Source: Nitzschia sp. pyKryTriq1
Taxonomy: Eukaryota; Bacillariophyta; Bacillariophyceae; Bacillariales; Bacillariaceae
Assembly: GCA_956465555.1 (NCBI GenBank)
Contig: OY101118.1
Location: 3,121,751 to 3,185,750 of the forward strand
Direction: 5' to 3'
DNA length: 64,000 nucleotides
In this document: positions 41,198 to 50,966 of the stretch, piece by piece
How positions within the stretch are numbered: position 1 is the first letter of the stretch
Layout of the letters: each line of letters begins with the position of its first letter
The notes under the pieces: model-generated
What the model was told of the DNA's origin: nothing
The model's input: the letters and a program-made list of their open reading frames with translations, nothing else
The model's database searches: none
Position numbers and translations under genes: made by a program

Positions 41198-42757
41198 ATG
41201 ATGAATAGAGTGCTAAGCTACGTGACGCTTTGTTGCCTCTTCGGCGTCCTTAACACCTTGGAGGTCCTCAAGTACTCCCTAGCAGTCACAAGCGCAGCTA
41301 TTAGTGATGTCGGGCTGAAATCCTTCGACATTCCTTTAATCGAATTTCCATACCGGTACCCACTTGCCTCGAGCTCGTCGTACTCCGAAAGTGATCAGCA
41401 GAAGAATGAAAAGGAACAACAAAAATCACAACAAAAACCACAACGCATGTTTCCGGAACCTACATTCATGCTCGAATCCGAACTAAAAGAAAAGGACTAT
41501 TTTGCGGCCGCATGGTGGATGAAACGAGAGCGCTTTTCCAAAGTAGCCGTTTCCGAGATCAAAACTGTGGAAGGAGATGTCTTTATACCAATTCTATTTG
41601 GCGGAAATGGTCGGCGCGACGTCCGCATGGCCCGAGACTGGCTCGATTTTTCTCTGGAACATTTGAGTAAATGGCAAAAGATGTTCAACGGTGAATCCGG
41701 CAACAAGTTGGTTGAAAGAATTTGTCAGAAATACATCACAAATCGACAAGTGAGTAGTGGTGATAATGATGGTGTAGGAGGATCATCGACGATCCGTCTA
41801 TTGGATACCTATATGAATTCGACGCTGGCCGTGATTCCATATGGCGTGCCGGACAAAAAGACTGAATCTGTACAAGGAGTGTGGGCGGCCTATTTAGCAG
41901 CGACTATCACTTCTTTGGTCCAGCATGGGGTGAAACGCGTGGTGGTGGTGGGTTATTACGATATGGATGTCAAGCTAGCCGCACAAGCATTTGACTTGCT
42001 ACTCGGAAAGCCCAAAGGATCGACAACTTCAGAGACCCTTCTTCTCTCTCCAGAATTTCAACTCGCGTCGACTGAGCTTACCTATGTCCATACGAACAAT
42101 GTTTTGACCAAATTTATTGCCACCAACGTTCCATTTGGAGCTTTGGCCGGTCTGCAAGGGGAATTGCGCAACCGCAAGCCTGTTGGCTTACCCGAAGCTT
42201 CCTATCAAGGTTCTTTTCTCGGAAAGACGCACAACGCTTCTGACTTTGATTACATTTACATGACAGAAGCGGATCAAATCTTGCACGCTCGGCTTTCTCC
42301 TACGTTTTGGGACGAGCTGGATAGGAATCATGTCGTTGTTCCGCATCGACTCCAACCAATCCCTCATTATGACGACCTCGCCCCAATACTTGACGATCTC
42401 CCTAATCTTTCCCACGGAGACTTGAAAGCTCTTCCTGATAATCATGCTCCTCCACTTACTGTCGATCCTGAAAATGATGCCTGCTGTGACAACCCGGATC
42501 ACTATGGGGAAAAGACATGTGGAGCATTTTGGTGGATGTGCGGGTTTGGGCGCCGCAACAAAGGCCTGTTCTCACATTTTGATCCTTTTGATTTCATGAA
42601 ACTGTCGTCGTCTGGAGCGGGCATTGTCACACTTGCGGGAAATGAACATGGACGTCAATGTCGAGTCAAACCCAATGGACGAGGGACTTGTACTCGTAGT
42701 AGTGGTGCTAAAGATCGCTCTACTGTTGCTGTGGTAAGAACAAATAAGACAGAATAG
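41198..42757 (+). CDS. Type II membrane, glycosyltransferase-like protein, 519 aa
   Basis: ATG codons at 41198 and 41201; the TTG upstream is ignored. A hydrophobic segment at residues 5–30 (VLSYVTLCCLFGVLNTLEVL) is a signal anchor. The lumenal part has a Rossmann-like strand (KRVVVVGYYDMDVKLA) and an acidic strand end, YIYMTEADQILHAR. The latter resembles the metal/nucleotide-sugar site of many GT-A enzymes and of stramenopile proteins I recall with an xxTExDQIL signature. Between these are FGALAGLQGEL and VVVPHRLQPIPH. Near the end, CCDNPDHYGEKTCGAFWWMCGFG suggests disulfides. A Golgi glycosyltransferase is the best guess. The family is not certain and the donor cannot be told. Confidence 0.6.
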   Translation: MMNRVLSYVTLCCLFGVLNTLEVLKYSLAVTSAAISDVGLKSFDIPLIEFPYRYPLASSSSYSESDQQKNEKEQQKSQQKPQRMFPEPTFMLESELKEKDYFAAAWWMKRERFSKVAVSEIKTVEGDVFIPILFGGNGRRDVRMARDWLDFSLEHLSKWQKMFNGESGNKLVERICQKYITNRQVSSGDNDGVGGSSTIRLLDTYMNSTLAVIPYGVPDKKTESVQGVWAAYLAATITSLVQHGVKRVVVVGYYDMDVKLAAQAFDLLLGKPKGSTTSETLLLSPEFQLASTELTYVHTNNVLTKFIATNVPFGALAGLQGELRNRKPVGLPEASYQGSFLGKTHNASDFDYIYMTEADQILHARLSPTFWDELDRNHVVVPHRLQPIPHYDDLAPILDDLPNLSHGDLKALPDNHAPPLTVDPENDACCDNPDHYGEKTCGAFWWMCGFGRRNKGLFSHFDPFDFMKLSSSGAGIVTLAGNEHGRQCRVKPNGRGTCTRSSGAKDRSTVAVVRTNKTE

Positions 42758-43744
42758 TTTTGCAGTTTTACTGGCCATCACGATCACCAAATCAGAGCAA
42801 ATTTGGCGAGAAAAGCAGGTGCTACTAGGTGCTGTAACTTAGTAGTAGTAGATTACAAAGCTACTTGGCTACCAATGGTGGACTAGAGGGAAAAAAACAT
42901 AGATATCGATATTTGCTAGTATACCGGTAGTGATAATACTGGTAGTGAAGCAGCTACCGGTACGTGTACTCAATTTTGAAAGTTACCAGTTCCATGACGA
43001 GAGTATATTATTAGGATCGATCGCTTGCACGGTTGCACGGCATATCGAAGAAGAATATTAATAGGTGTTGCAAAACCAATAATATAGAGGAATGTAAGAG
43101 ATGAACCTCGAAATCGTGACCACTGCATGCGCCGCTGAGCAACATTTAAATTGGAACAATTTTCATCTCGTCATCGTCAAGGCAGAGATAGACAAAGCTC
43201 TCCGCGGCTCTCCGCAAAAGCAGCCTTCGTCGTGCATGCACACGAAGCGATCTCCTGATCTCTTCCTTTTATTTTACAGTATATTTTATCACACAACATC
43301 ATTATGAATACCGGCAAGAATCATCATCATGATGTTCTTGGAGGATACAAGAAGAACATGCTAGCATGGTATGGTCCCAGATAAGAATAGAACGCGAGGA
43401 ATAAAGTGCGCTTTTACTACTAGTAGGGAAGCCCTTCTTTTTGTTTCCAATCCATCGCATCTGGTAATGTTGTTGTTCTGCTGCGTGTGCCAATTGATAT
43501 TTATTTTTTGCGCGATCTGATCAACGTATTATACTACGTGCGTGTACTGGTACACTTGATTCAATTCATATGCCTTCGGTCATTTCAGGCTGAAGTACAA
43601 GTTTAGATCTGCCATAAGTATGTACAGTAGGCGCTAGTGAAAAATAGGTCACAAAATCATACCGGTACAACATTCGCATCCTCTACCGTACCTAGTAGAG
43701 TTGTCTAGTAGAGTTCGTACCGTAGAGCTACTCGGGTAGACTAC
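42758..43744. other. Intergenic, rich in ACCGGT and CTAGTAG palindromes
   Basis: No coding content is supported. It has ACCGGTA motifs near 42925, 42956 and 43660, TAGTAGTAG runs near 42839–42850, and AT-rich patches. Short frames at 43101–43307 and 43302–43493 look random. Confidence 0.4.
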
Positions 43745-44487
43745 TGTTGAAGATGCACTTATGTCGGAAGAGTCAAACACGGAGAGACCCGACGGATGAA
43801 GTGCAGACGATAAGAAACGGTTCGATAACGGAAACAAAATGCCAACTTGAAGTATACGGGCACTACTCGCGAACTCATCTAAATGAATTGATTGGTCCTA
43901 ACGCGAGATGGGCGAAGTTCGGATTGATGTATGATTAGACAATGAGCGAGGTCGGATGGCATCCGACCGGGCGTATCAAACGAGTCATACAATATACTGG
44001 AGATTTACTCGGGACTTGAATCTACTGATTTAATCGATTCGGATGCTATGATCAAGATATATGAACTAAACTGATTGTGATCTTGGAATACAAAAGTAAG
44101 ACCGGATTGAAAACAAAGTAAGATCAGATCGACGATATGTGTTGGAGAGATATATAAGTAAGACCGGATTGAAAACAAAGTAAGATCAGATCGACGATAT
44201 GTGTTGGAGAGATATATGGGAAAGGAGATAAAGTGAACTGAAGATCTATGACAAGTTAGTCTTGGATGATCTTATTCTATTCGTGAAGTCAGGATGAAAC
44301 GACAAAAGGTAGAATAGAATTAATTTGCTTTAGCTCACAATTCGAAAAGGGATATACTGACGAGCGTATTCTGGATTGTGCCTGCTGTATTTGATCACAC
44401 AGTAGTAGTAACAGGTATAAGTATATCTGAGCGGAGATATTGAGTTGAGACACGTGACGAGTCACGAGTGGTATCAGAACTTTAACA
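43745..44487. mobile_element. Candidate solo LTR of a retrotransposon, 743 bp
   Basis: The segment begins TGTTGA and ends TTAACA, a near-perfect terminal inversion of the TG…CA kind. It is flanked on both sides by GACTAC (43739–43744 and 44488–44493), as expected of a target duplication. It has no coding potential. Twelve bases matching the usual initiator-Met tRNA primer site except one (TGGTATCAGAAC) lie at 44469–44480, just inside the right end, which is unusual for a solo LTR. Family is probably Ty1/Copia-like, the common LTR kin in diatoms. It is a fossil without internal genes. Age cannot be judged from one LTR. Confidence 0.5.
44094..44217 (+). repeat. Exact tandem duplication, 2 × 62 bp
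   Basis: Two adjacent 62-bp copies (44094–44155 and 44156–44217), beginning AAGTAAGACC, appear identical. They lie within the candidate solo LTR, so the duplication may be an LTR enhancer-type repeat or a recent slip. Confidence 0.9.
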
Positions 44488-44923
44488 GACTACTACTAGT
44501 AGTCTACGGCACCGTTAGCTGGACACTTCTATCATCTGTTGATGATCGATGATCGATGACGTTCGAGTGAATGGTGTTGAATGGAAATGGATGTTGAATG
44601 TTGTGTTCGACAGGAGCCAGCCGGCACATTTTTTCCAGTATCGAGTACTGGTGTATCATCATGATGCAGCCAGCCCTACTCCTCGTACAAGCCAAGGACG
44701 GAGGAGTACTACATCAACGAGGAGGAGTACGAGTACTACTAGTACTAATAGTTTGGCATAGTCGCAGTAGTGAGTGAATGAGTGAGTGAGTGATATTAGT
44801 ATTCTTTGTTTAAAATTGTGTTAGTAGTATAACGTTGTGTTGACGTCGTTCGTTCTGAGTTTGTACTCGTACTAGCTAGTAGTAGTAGTAGTAGCTACTA
44901 GTAGCTAGGAGTAGATAATAGAG
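44488..44923. other. Short spacer with TAGTAG/ACTACTAGTAG runs
   Basis: No gene. It holds palindromic ACTACTAGTAGT at about 44490–44501, GAGTGAGTGAGT at about 44774–44791 and TAGTAGTAGTAG at about 44878–44895. Its right end is the 3' flank of the minus-strand TPR-like gene. Confidence 0.4.
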
Positions 44924-46246
44924 CTAAGCGGCCGGAGCGATTCGAAGAACGTTGCGCTTGTTGTTGCTGCCAGCATTCGTCCCCACAAACAACAAATGAA
45001 CTACGTTTGGAAACAAATACTCGGCCAGCAGCAGCAGCATTATCCGAGGAGGAGTGTTGTTGTTGAAGGACGTGGAGGTCGTGGTGGTGGTGGTTCGTCC
45101 GTTGGTGTTATTCCCCCCGCCAGCACCAGCAGCATCATGATCACTACCATGATTGATGTTGTTGTTGTTATGATGATGAAGAACAAAGAGAATCTGGTGT
45201 AGTAAATATTGTAGGGATTCTTGGCTTCGTCGTTGTTGTTGTTCTTCGCCCGCAAGATGTCCGAGGCAATGACCGAGGTTATTGGCCAATACCATGTGGA
45301 ATGATAGTACAATCAAAGGAGAAGAAGAAGAAGAAGTCTTGGACGTTTCTTCTGCTGCTGTTGGTGCTGTTGAGGTTGTTGTGGCTGATACCATGAGACA
45401 GTTGCTGTGTTCATAGAGTGAAACTGCCTTTTGTAAGAGCAGGGACAGACGCCTTGTCCTTCTCGTGGTGGTAGTAGTTCTTTCTTCTTCATCTTCTTCT
45501 TCTGTACTACTAGTAGTAGCACTAGTACTATTACCCGAGAAGCTCGTAGTAGTAGTAGTAACAGTAGTAGTAGCAGTAGTGCTGCCGGATAATATCTTGA
45601 TGGCACCGAGATGATAGGCCAACGCCAAGTTGAAGACGACCTTGGCAGCAATGGCGGTGATTCTCATCATCATCATCGATGAATCAACATCAACAATATC
45701 CACATCAACAAGATGATGGGTTGCATTATTGTCCTGGGCTGTCATGCTTGATGGTGGTGGTGGTGGTGATTGAGGATGAGGAGGAATGGAAATCGGGCGG
45801 CACCACACCAGGAAAGGACTGGTGGTGGTATCCTCGCCCAAAGATGTACTGCTGATCTTGAAGTCAACATCGCCAATGTCCGAGGACGTGAAAAGCGTCT
45901 CATGCTGCTGCTGCTGCGCTTCTAGTTGGTGATCATGATGATCATCATGAATCATGGTGGCAGTGGTGGTGCTGCTGCTGTGTGAGAGATCTTTGATGGA
46001 GTCGTTGTTCTTGGCAGCAGCAGCACAATAAGTCGTTCTTGGTTGGTCGTCTTCTCCATCATCATTACCATCATCATTCGCCCTCATGCTCGTCAAGGTG
46101 ACAAGGATCTCTTTCGTATCTCGAAGGGTCTGCTTCAGCTGCAGAATGGCATTCTCGTAGGATCCATTGGCAATCAGCGATGCGCCGATGTTGTTGCCTT
46201 CCATAACATTCTTGATCGTCATGATGATGCTTGTTCGACGATCCAT
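44924..46246 (-). CDS. TPR-like repeat protein, paralogue A, 440 aa
   Basis: Function unknown. ATG at 46246. The N-terminal NNIGASLIANGSYENAILQLKQTL helix pair is like one tetratricopeptide unit. Later come ITAIAAKVVFNLALAYHLGAI, LLLQKAVSLYEHS and VLANNLGHCLGHL, all TPR-like helices. They are separated by Ser/Thr runs, and the PFLVWCRPISIPP strand is well kept. The same blocks in the same order occur in the 397-aa protein at 48057–49250, on the same strand about 1.8 kb away, so these are tandem paralogues. Such proteins are common in diatom genomes as lineage-specific families. A protein–protein interaction role is inferred from the repeat type only. A CAG/CAA triplet tract sits just upstream in the presumed 5'UTR. 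Confidence 0.8.
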   Translation of the reverse strand: MDRRTSIIMTIKNVMEGNNIGASLIANGSYENAILQLKQTLRDTKEILVTLTSMRANDDGNDDGEDDQPRTTYCAAAAKNNDSIKDLSHSSSTTTATMIHDDHHDHQLEAQQQQHETLFTSSDIGDVDFKISSTSLGEDTTTSPFLVWCRPISIPPHPQSPPPPPSSMTAQDNNATHHLVDVDIVDVDSSMMMMRITAIAAKVVFNLALAYHLGAIKILSGSTTATTTVTTTTTSFSGNSTSATTSSTEEEDEEERTTTTTRRTRRLSLLLQKAVSLYEHSNCLMVSATTTSTAPTAAEETSKTSSSSSPLIVLSFHMVLANNLGHCLGHLAGEEQQQRRSQESLQYLLHQILFVLHHHNNNNINHGSDHDAAGAGGGNNTNGRTTTTTTSTSFNNNTPPRIMLLLLAEYLFPNVVHLLFVGTNAGSNNKRNVLRIAPAA

Positions 46247-46260
46247 AATGTTGGTGTGTG

Positions 46261-46321
46261 TTGCTGCTGTTGCTGCTGTTGCTGCTGTTGCTGCTGTTGC
46301 TGCTGTTGCTGCTGTTGCTGC

Positions 46322-46371
<50 letters not shown>

Positions 46372-46383
46372 TTGTTGTTGTTG
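46261..46383 (-). repeat. CAG/CAA triplet tract before TPR-like gene A
   Basis: On the plus strand this is TTGCTGCTG repeated about seven times exactly, then a looser TTG/CTG run, about 123 bp in all. It ends 14 nt upstream of the ATG at 46246. No in-frame ATG exists upstream, so it should be untranslated leader rather than poly-Gln. Frames read from the other strand through it are artefacts. Confidence 0.9.
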
Positions 46384-48056
46384 TCTTGGCGTAACCTTTT
46401 TGTAAATAATGAACCGTACCGTACAGTAACAGTGTTATGACTCTAGAGAGTAGGCATCATATCAACGCGAGCGAGGGGAGGATCTAAAAAGCAAGGTTCC
46501 ATGCATGCTGCATGCAGTTCGTACAGAAGCAATTTCGGAATGTTGCTCCGGTACGTACTGTAGGCTAAAAATGCGGGTTCGTGGGAGCTACGTACAGTAC
46601 TATGAATGCAAGCATGGCGCGCCAGCGGCCAAAAGAACCCTTCTTGATTAATTAATGAACGACAACCTCAACCTCAACCTCAACTTTTGCATTTTTAGTG
46701 TACTGTTCTTGTATGTCTTTGAAGAATCATCAAAAAGAGACATAATAAGCCACTACCAAATACACTCGTAACAACAGATAAAGCGCTTATCTATTACCAG
46801 TAAAGGAAGAGAAGCGTACCGGTACTGCACCACCAGTACTGGTACCCAGCCAGGGGCATTACCTATGTACCAGGTACGGTACAGTACCGCTACTACTGAG
46901 TCCACCGTACTGTATGTGAACGAACTGAAACTGACGAAGGCCAGACAGCGCATGACGGACAGATGGCTGACGTCGGAGGGATGACGACGTACCGGTAGAC
47001 AGGGCACTAATGCAAGGCAAGGAATCATCATCGAATGAATAAAAATAATGATAATGAATGAATGAATCATCGTAAAAAAAATGAATCATAAAAAAAATGA
47101 ATCTTCAAGTACACGATATCTATGATATGCCCGCTTAGCGATCCAAAGACCTACTGATCGATATTATAGAATCATGCATGCATTGATCCTAAAACTTCGA
47201 TGCGTGATCATAAAACTTCGATCCATCGCCATTTTCATTTTTCATTCTTTTATTTCGATCATCTTTGCTCAAGAATGCAGCATGCATGCATGCATGCATG
47301 GATCCCCTTGTTTGTGCTGCATGCACTACAAGTACCGGTACGTCCAAGAAACTGCATACTGTACCATACGAAGGAAGATATTAGGGTAGTTTCTACCCCG
47401 TACTAATGTACTACCCGCGGTAACTAGTACTACTACTGGTAGTACTACCACCGGTACAAGGACGTACTGGCAATATTCGCGATGATAATGGAAACTAGCA
47501 TCTGGTGATATAGCGAGCAGTAAAATAGGTCCCTCTCTACTAGAGTAGTAGTGTAGTAGATAGTCATTTAGCTATTTGATGATGATTCTTCGTACACCTC
47601 CAGCAATCGGAACGAAGAAGAAGAAAGCACGTTAGTGGTAGTATTCCTGCTGGGCCTCTGAGGATGCTCAAGTGAGTGAGTGAGTAGTGAGTCTGTCGTC
47701 TTTCTTGGAAGCATTGTATTGATAACTTTGGGGAAGATTATTCTTCTTCTTCTTGATCCACTCGTCGGTGGTAGTAAACAAATAGTAGCACGAAGTAGAA
47801 GTAGAAGAAAGAGACGGCAGAGGAACTAGCTACTACGTCGGAATATTACCAATATTGTTTAGTAGTATAAAATTGTTACTATTATTATTATTATGATGAT
47901 TGTGTTCAGCAGGTAACAACTTTGTTGATTTTGTCAAAAATTGGATGAAAAATGATAATGCAGGTGTGGCCAGCACCAACCACAAAAGAAGACACAACGA
48001 ACAAGAAGAAAACCCCAAAAATGATACTACCAATGCATGCTCCTGCTGCTGCTCCA
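46384..48056. other. Intergenic between TPR-like paralogues
   Basis: No gene supported. Small repeats: a CAACCT run (46664–46683), AATGAATCATaaaaaaa-type repeats (about 47050–47102), two copies of TAAAACTTCGAT (47189 and 47211), (GCAT)n at 47279–47300, and several ACCGGTA palindromes (46817, 46991, 47334, 47451). The last 230 nt are the 3' flank of paralogue B, with an ATT run at 47878–47893. Confidence 0.5.
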
Positions 48057-49250
48057 TTACGCGGCAGGTGCACCACTGCCGCAGACGCCGCTAGTAGAAG
48101 TACCGCCCTTGCCGGACGCGGCATTCCCCCCAAAGAACATCATGAGATGAACAACATTCGGAAGTAAGCTCTCGGCCAGGGTCTTGACGTCCTCGCGACT
48201 CCAGCATGATGCTGATAAGTAATAATGGTGGTGGTGTTGTTCTTCCCCATCATGATGATGATGATGATGATGCAAAACCGACATGATCATGTTGAGCAGG
48301 CATTGCAACGATCGTTGGTTTTCCTCTGCTGCCCCGAGCAGTTGAAAACAATGACTCATGTTGTTGGCAACTGCCATTCGATAGATCATCAGACTTGGTG
48401 AGGACGAGAATGGAAGAAAAGCACCACCATTCTCCCCCTCCTCGGACAACAACAGCTTCAGGCTGCTATTGTACAGGGCGACCGCCCTTTTCAAAATGAG
48501 CATGCGCTGCTGAGTAATATGACGTTCTTGTTGCCCATCAGCAGCAGCAGCAGCAGCAGCAGCTCCAGAAGTATTGTTCTCGGTGGAAGAAGAAGAGGAG
48601 CAGCAGGACGACACGCCCAGCAGATGATGAGCCAGAGCCAAGTTGAAGATAACGTTGGCAGTACCTATGGTACTACTGAAAGAGGCGTCGACGACGAGGC
48701 CACTTCCTCCTTGAGGTTCCGGAACAGCGAGAGGACGGCGCCAGAGGATGAACTCCCCGCCCGGGCCGCCATGATCAGCACCCGCCATGAACAAAGGCGA
48801 ACGAGGATCGACCAGAGTGTCAGCAGCAGAACTTGTGTGGAACGAGCTCACACCAGGGCGAGGCATGCTGTGAGCACCGGCCGAGGAAGAAGCTTCATGA
48901 TGATCGCGGGGAGCAGGAGACTGCTGCTGATGATGCGAGACCACTGCCGGCGTTCCATCACCACTGGGGGTTCCTATGTTCAAGCACCGTCTACTAGTAG
49001 CAGCCAGCAGCACAAGCTCCTTGGCATCCTTCAGCGTTAGTTTCAACTGATGAATTGCTTCTTCATAACGTCCACTGGAAATGAGAGAAGCTCCATGATT
49101 GTTTCCAGCTATGACGACTCCCTGCTGATGGTACAGTTGATGGTGCTGATCATGCTGCTGCTGATGATGATGTACTACATTCATACTAGAATCATCATCA
49201 TCATCATCATCATCATGGTGAGTGTTGTTCTTGTTGGTGCGGTACATCAT
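48057..49250 (-). CDS. TPR-like repeat protein, paralogue B, 397 aa
   Basis: Function unknown; paralogue of the 440-aa protein at 44924–46246. ATG at 49250. After an Asp/His/Gln-rich start come GNNHGASLISSGRYEEAIHQLKLTLKDAKELV, the EFILWRRPLAVPEP strand, ANVIFNLALAHHLLGV, ILKRAVALYNSSLKLL, MAVANNMSHCFQLLGAAEENQRSL, a His run and TLAESLLPNVVHLMMFF. All of these align in order with paralogue A. Both end in APAA. The low-complexity runs differ between the two, while the helices are kept, which argues that both are real genes under selection. ATT triplets lie in the leader (about 49300–49322). Confidence 0.8.
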   Translation of the reverse strand: MMYRTNKNNTHHDDDDDDDDSSMNVVHHHQQQHDQHHQLYHQQGVVIAGNNHGASLISSGRYEEAIHQLKLTLKDAKELVLLAATSRRCLNIGTPSGDGTPAVVSHHQQQSPAPRDHHEASSSAGAHSMPRPGVSSFHTSSAADTLVDPRSPLFMAGADHGGPGGEFILWRRPLAVPEPQGGSGLVVDASFSSTIGTANVIFNLALAHHLLGVSSCCSSSSSTENNTSGAAAAAAAADGQQERHITQQRMLILKRAVALYNSSLKLLLSEEGENGGAFLPFSSSPSLMIYRMAVANNMSHCFQLLGAAEENQRSLQCLLNMIMSVLHHHHHHHDGEEQHHHHYYLSASCWSREDVKTLAESLLPNVVHLMMFFGGNAASGKGGTSTSGVCGSGAPAA

Positions 49251-50933
49251 GATCTTCTTGTTGTTGGCCGTTTTCGTGTTGTTCTTGATATTATGGTTTT
49301 ATTATTATTATTATTATTATTTGTGCTGCGTTGTTCAAGACGAAGAATATATTTTGACAGAAACAGAAACACAGAAACATACAACGAACGAGTTCATCAT
49401 TCACTCTATCTATACGAAGAAAAAATAATAACTCCATGCATCCTTTTGCGCTCATAATTAATTATTGTGGTTCTGAAGACACGTCGCCGGAGAGCTTTCA
49501 ATACCAAAATAATACAACATCATAGACAATTCGGAACACAGGCAGATTGGTACCCATAAATAGATGATGATCGAAAGAAGAATTTTTAATTATTTTCCCA
49601 CAAGAGTCAATCGTGGGGCTGTATTCAGTATCCATGCGGAGAAATTCAATAGACTATTTCAGGTAGTAGAGCATATCATTGATGTTCGAAACGAATTGTT
49701 TACCCCTAATCGTTGTGTTGGGCTGTAGTCTTTGCTTCAACCACACTGACATAAAAAGTGATACGTTTGTACCTTTATTGGAGCTCGTTAGGTAGAAATT
49801 CAATGTTGATCCGAGTGTTTAATGTTGATCCGAGTGCGTAGCGCTATAGCTCTAACTGACATTGTTTGTGCCTCTCGGATAGTCCGTGCAGTATTCAGTA
49901 TTACCTTACAAGTACAGGTACTGTATCAAAGTCCACCCCCATCATGTACCGGGTAGAACAGAGAAGATCGGAAATGAAGCGTGCTTTTATCTCTTAAGAT
50001 TTCGTCTGGCCGGCTCGATTCGAACTTGGTGCGACTGAGGAATTATATATGCCTGATACATCGAAGGCATGTAAGAAGTCAGCTTTTTCTTTCGTTTTGT
50101 TTATCGATCTAGCAGCTAGCTACAGTACGTAGCGAGGCGGGAGCGGCGATAGTCGTTTTGTTACAGCCAAGTGTTGAGTTTGCGTGGGCGGGGGGGGGGA
50201 TCCCAGCTCAGATCTCCCCTCGTATCTCTCCCCTGAATTGCTAGGGTTTGCTCCCCCTTTTTCTTGGCTGATTTGTTGTTCTGCTCTCCCCCTCTTCCCG
50301 GCCAGCGTATCCCGCCTCACCGTTCAGAGCACCGCCGAAGAAAAATCAGCCACCCTCCGGCCACCTACTAGTCAGCAGGCCAACAAGCTTCTGTTCTTCC
50401 AAAACCAACGTGCTCAGCGTATAATCAGCAACAAGCAACCCACAACAAAAAGCAACATATACTGTAACAAACCCGGTTCTTCTATTCTCGCTCAGTATTA
50501 GTATTGAGCTATCGTTCTTGTAAGCATTCTTGTTATTGCCCTATGCACCAGGTAGTCGGCAACAAGAATGAGGATTGAAAGTGAAAATTATGAGCTAGAA
50601 CAATGAATTGTTATTTACTTATTGGTCGATATCAAAAAATCAATGTCAGTCGTGGTAGCAAGGCAATGTATCGGTAGTACTTGTTGTGATTCTTGCTTTA
50701 TGCCGATTAGCTAAGAGTTTGGAATAATTACTAAGCCCTACTACCTGATGTTTAGGTTCACTACTTCTAGCTAGTATTGTACCGGTAGACTGCAGGCGGT
50801 ACGAGCAAAAAGAATAAATAAATTAATGCCGAGTTAGTATCACGCATGAATGATACGTAGCTTTCAGGTTGCCAGTGCGTACTAGCACGTTGGTTCATGC
50901 AGTCAGGATCACTACAATAATATGATGTAAAAC
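49251..50933. other. Gene-poor stretch
   Basis: No gene supported. It contains two near copies of AATGTTGATCCGAGTG (49802 and 49821), a G run at 50191–50199, and a C/T-rich leader-like block at 50200–50380. A 105-codon frame at 50184–50501 has no recognisable content. The block 50200–50500 could be an old transposon or LTR piece, but I find no paired ends. Confidence 0.4.
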
Positions 50934-50966
50934 AAGCATCACGCAAAAAATCATGGGCTTCGCCTG
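50934..50966 (+). repeat. Dispersed 33-bp repeat, copy 1
   Basis: Core CACGCAAAAAA followed by CATGGGCTTCGCCTG. Three more copies in the same orientation lie at 51124, 52107 and 52176. Confidence 0.8.

Noticed and set aside
46043-46405. Poly-Cys, poly-Leu or poly-Ala frames through the triplet tract
   Set aside because: All three plus-strand frames are open only because of the TTG/CTG repeat, and they oppose the TPR-like gene.
47279-47300. Possible regulatory palindrome GCATGCATGC
   Set aside because: Simple four-base repeat; no support for function.
50010-50060. Possible tRNA on the minus strand (TTCGAATC box-B-like)
   Set aside because: The bases on both sides do not form a T stem and I find no matching acceptor or D arm.
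49802-50500. A second LTR starting TGTTGATCC
   Set aside because: Several AACA ends exist to the right, but none gives a matching flank duplication.
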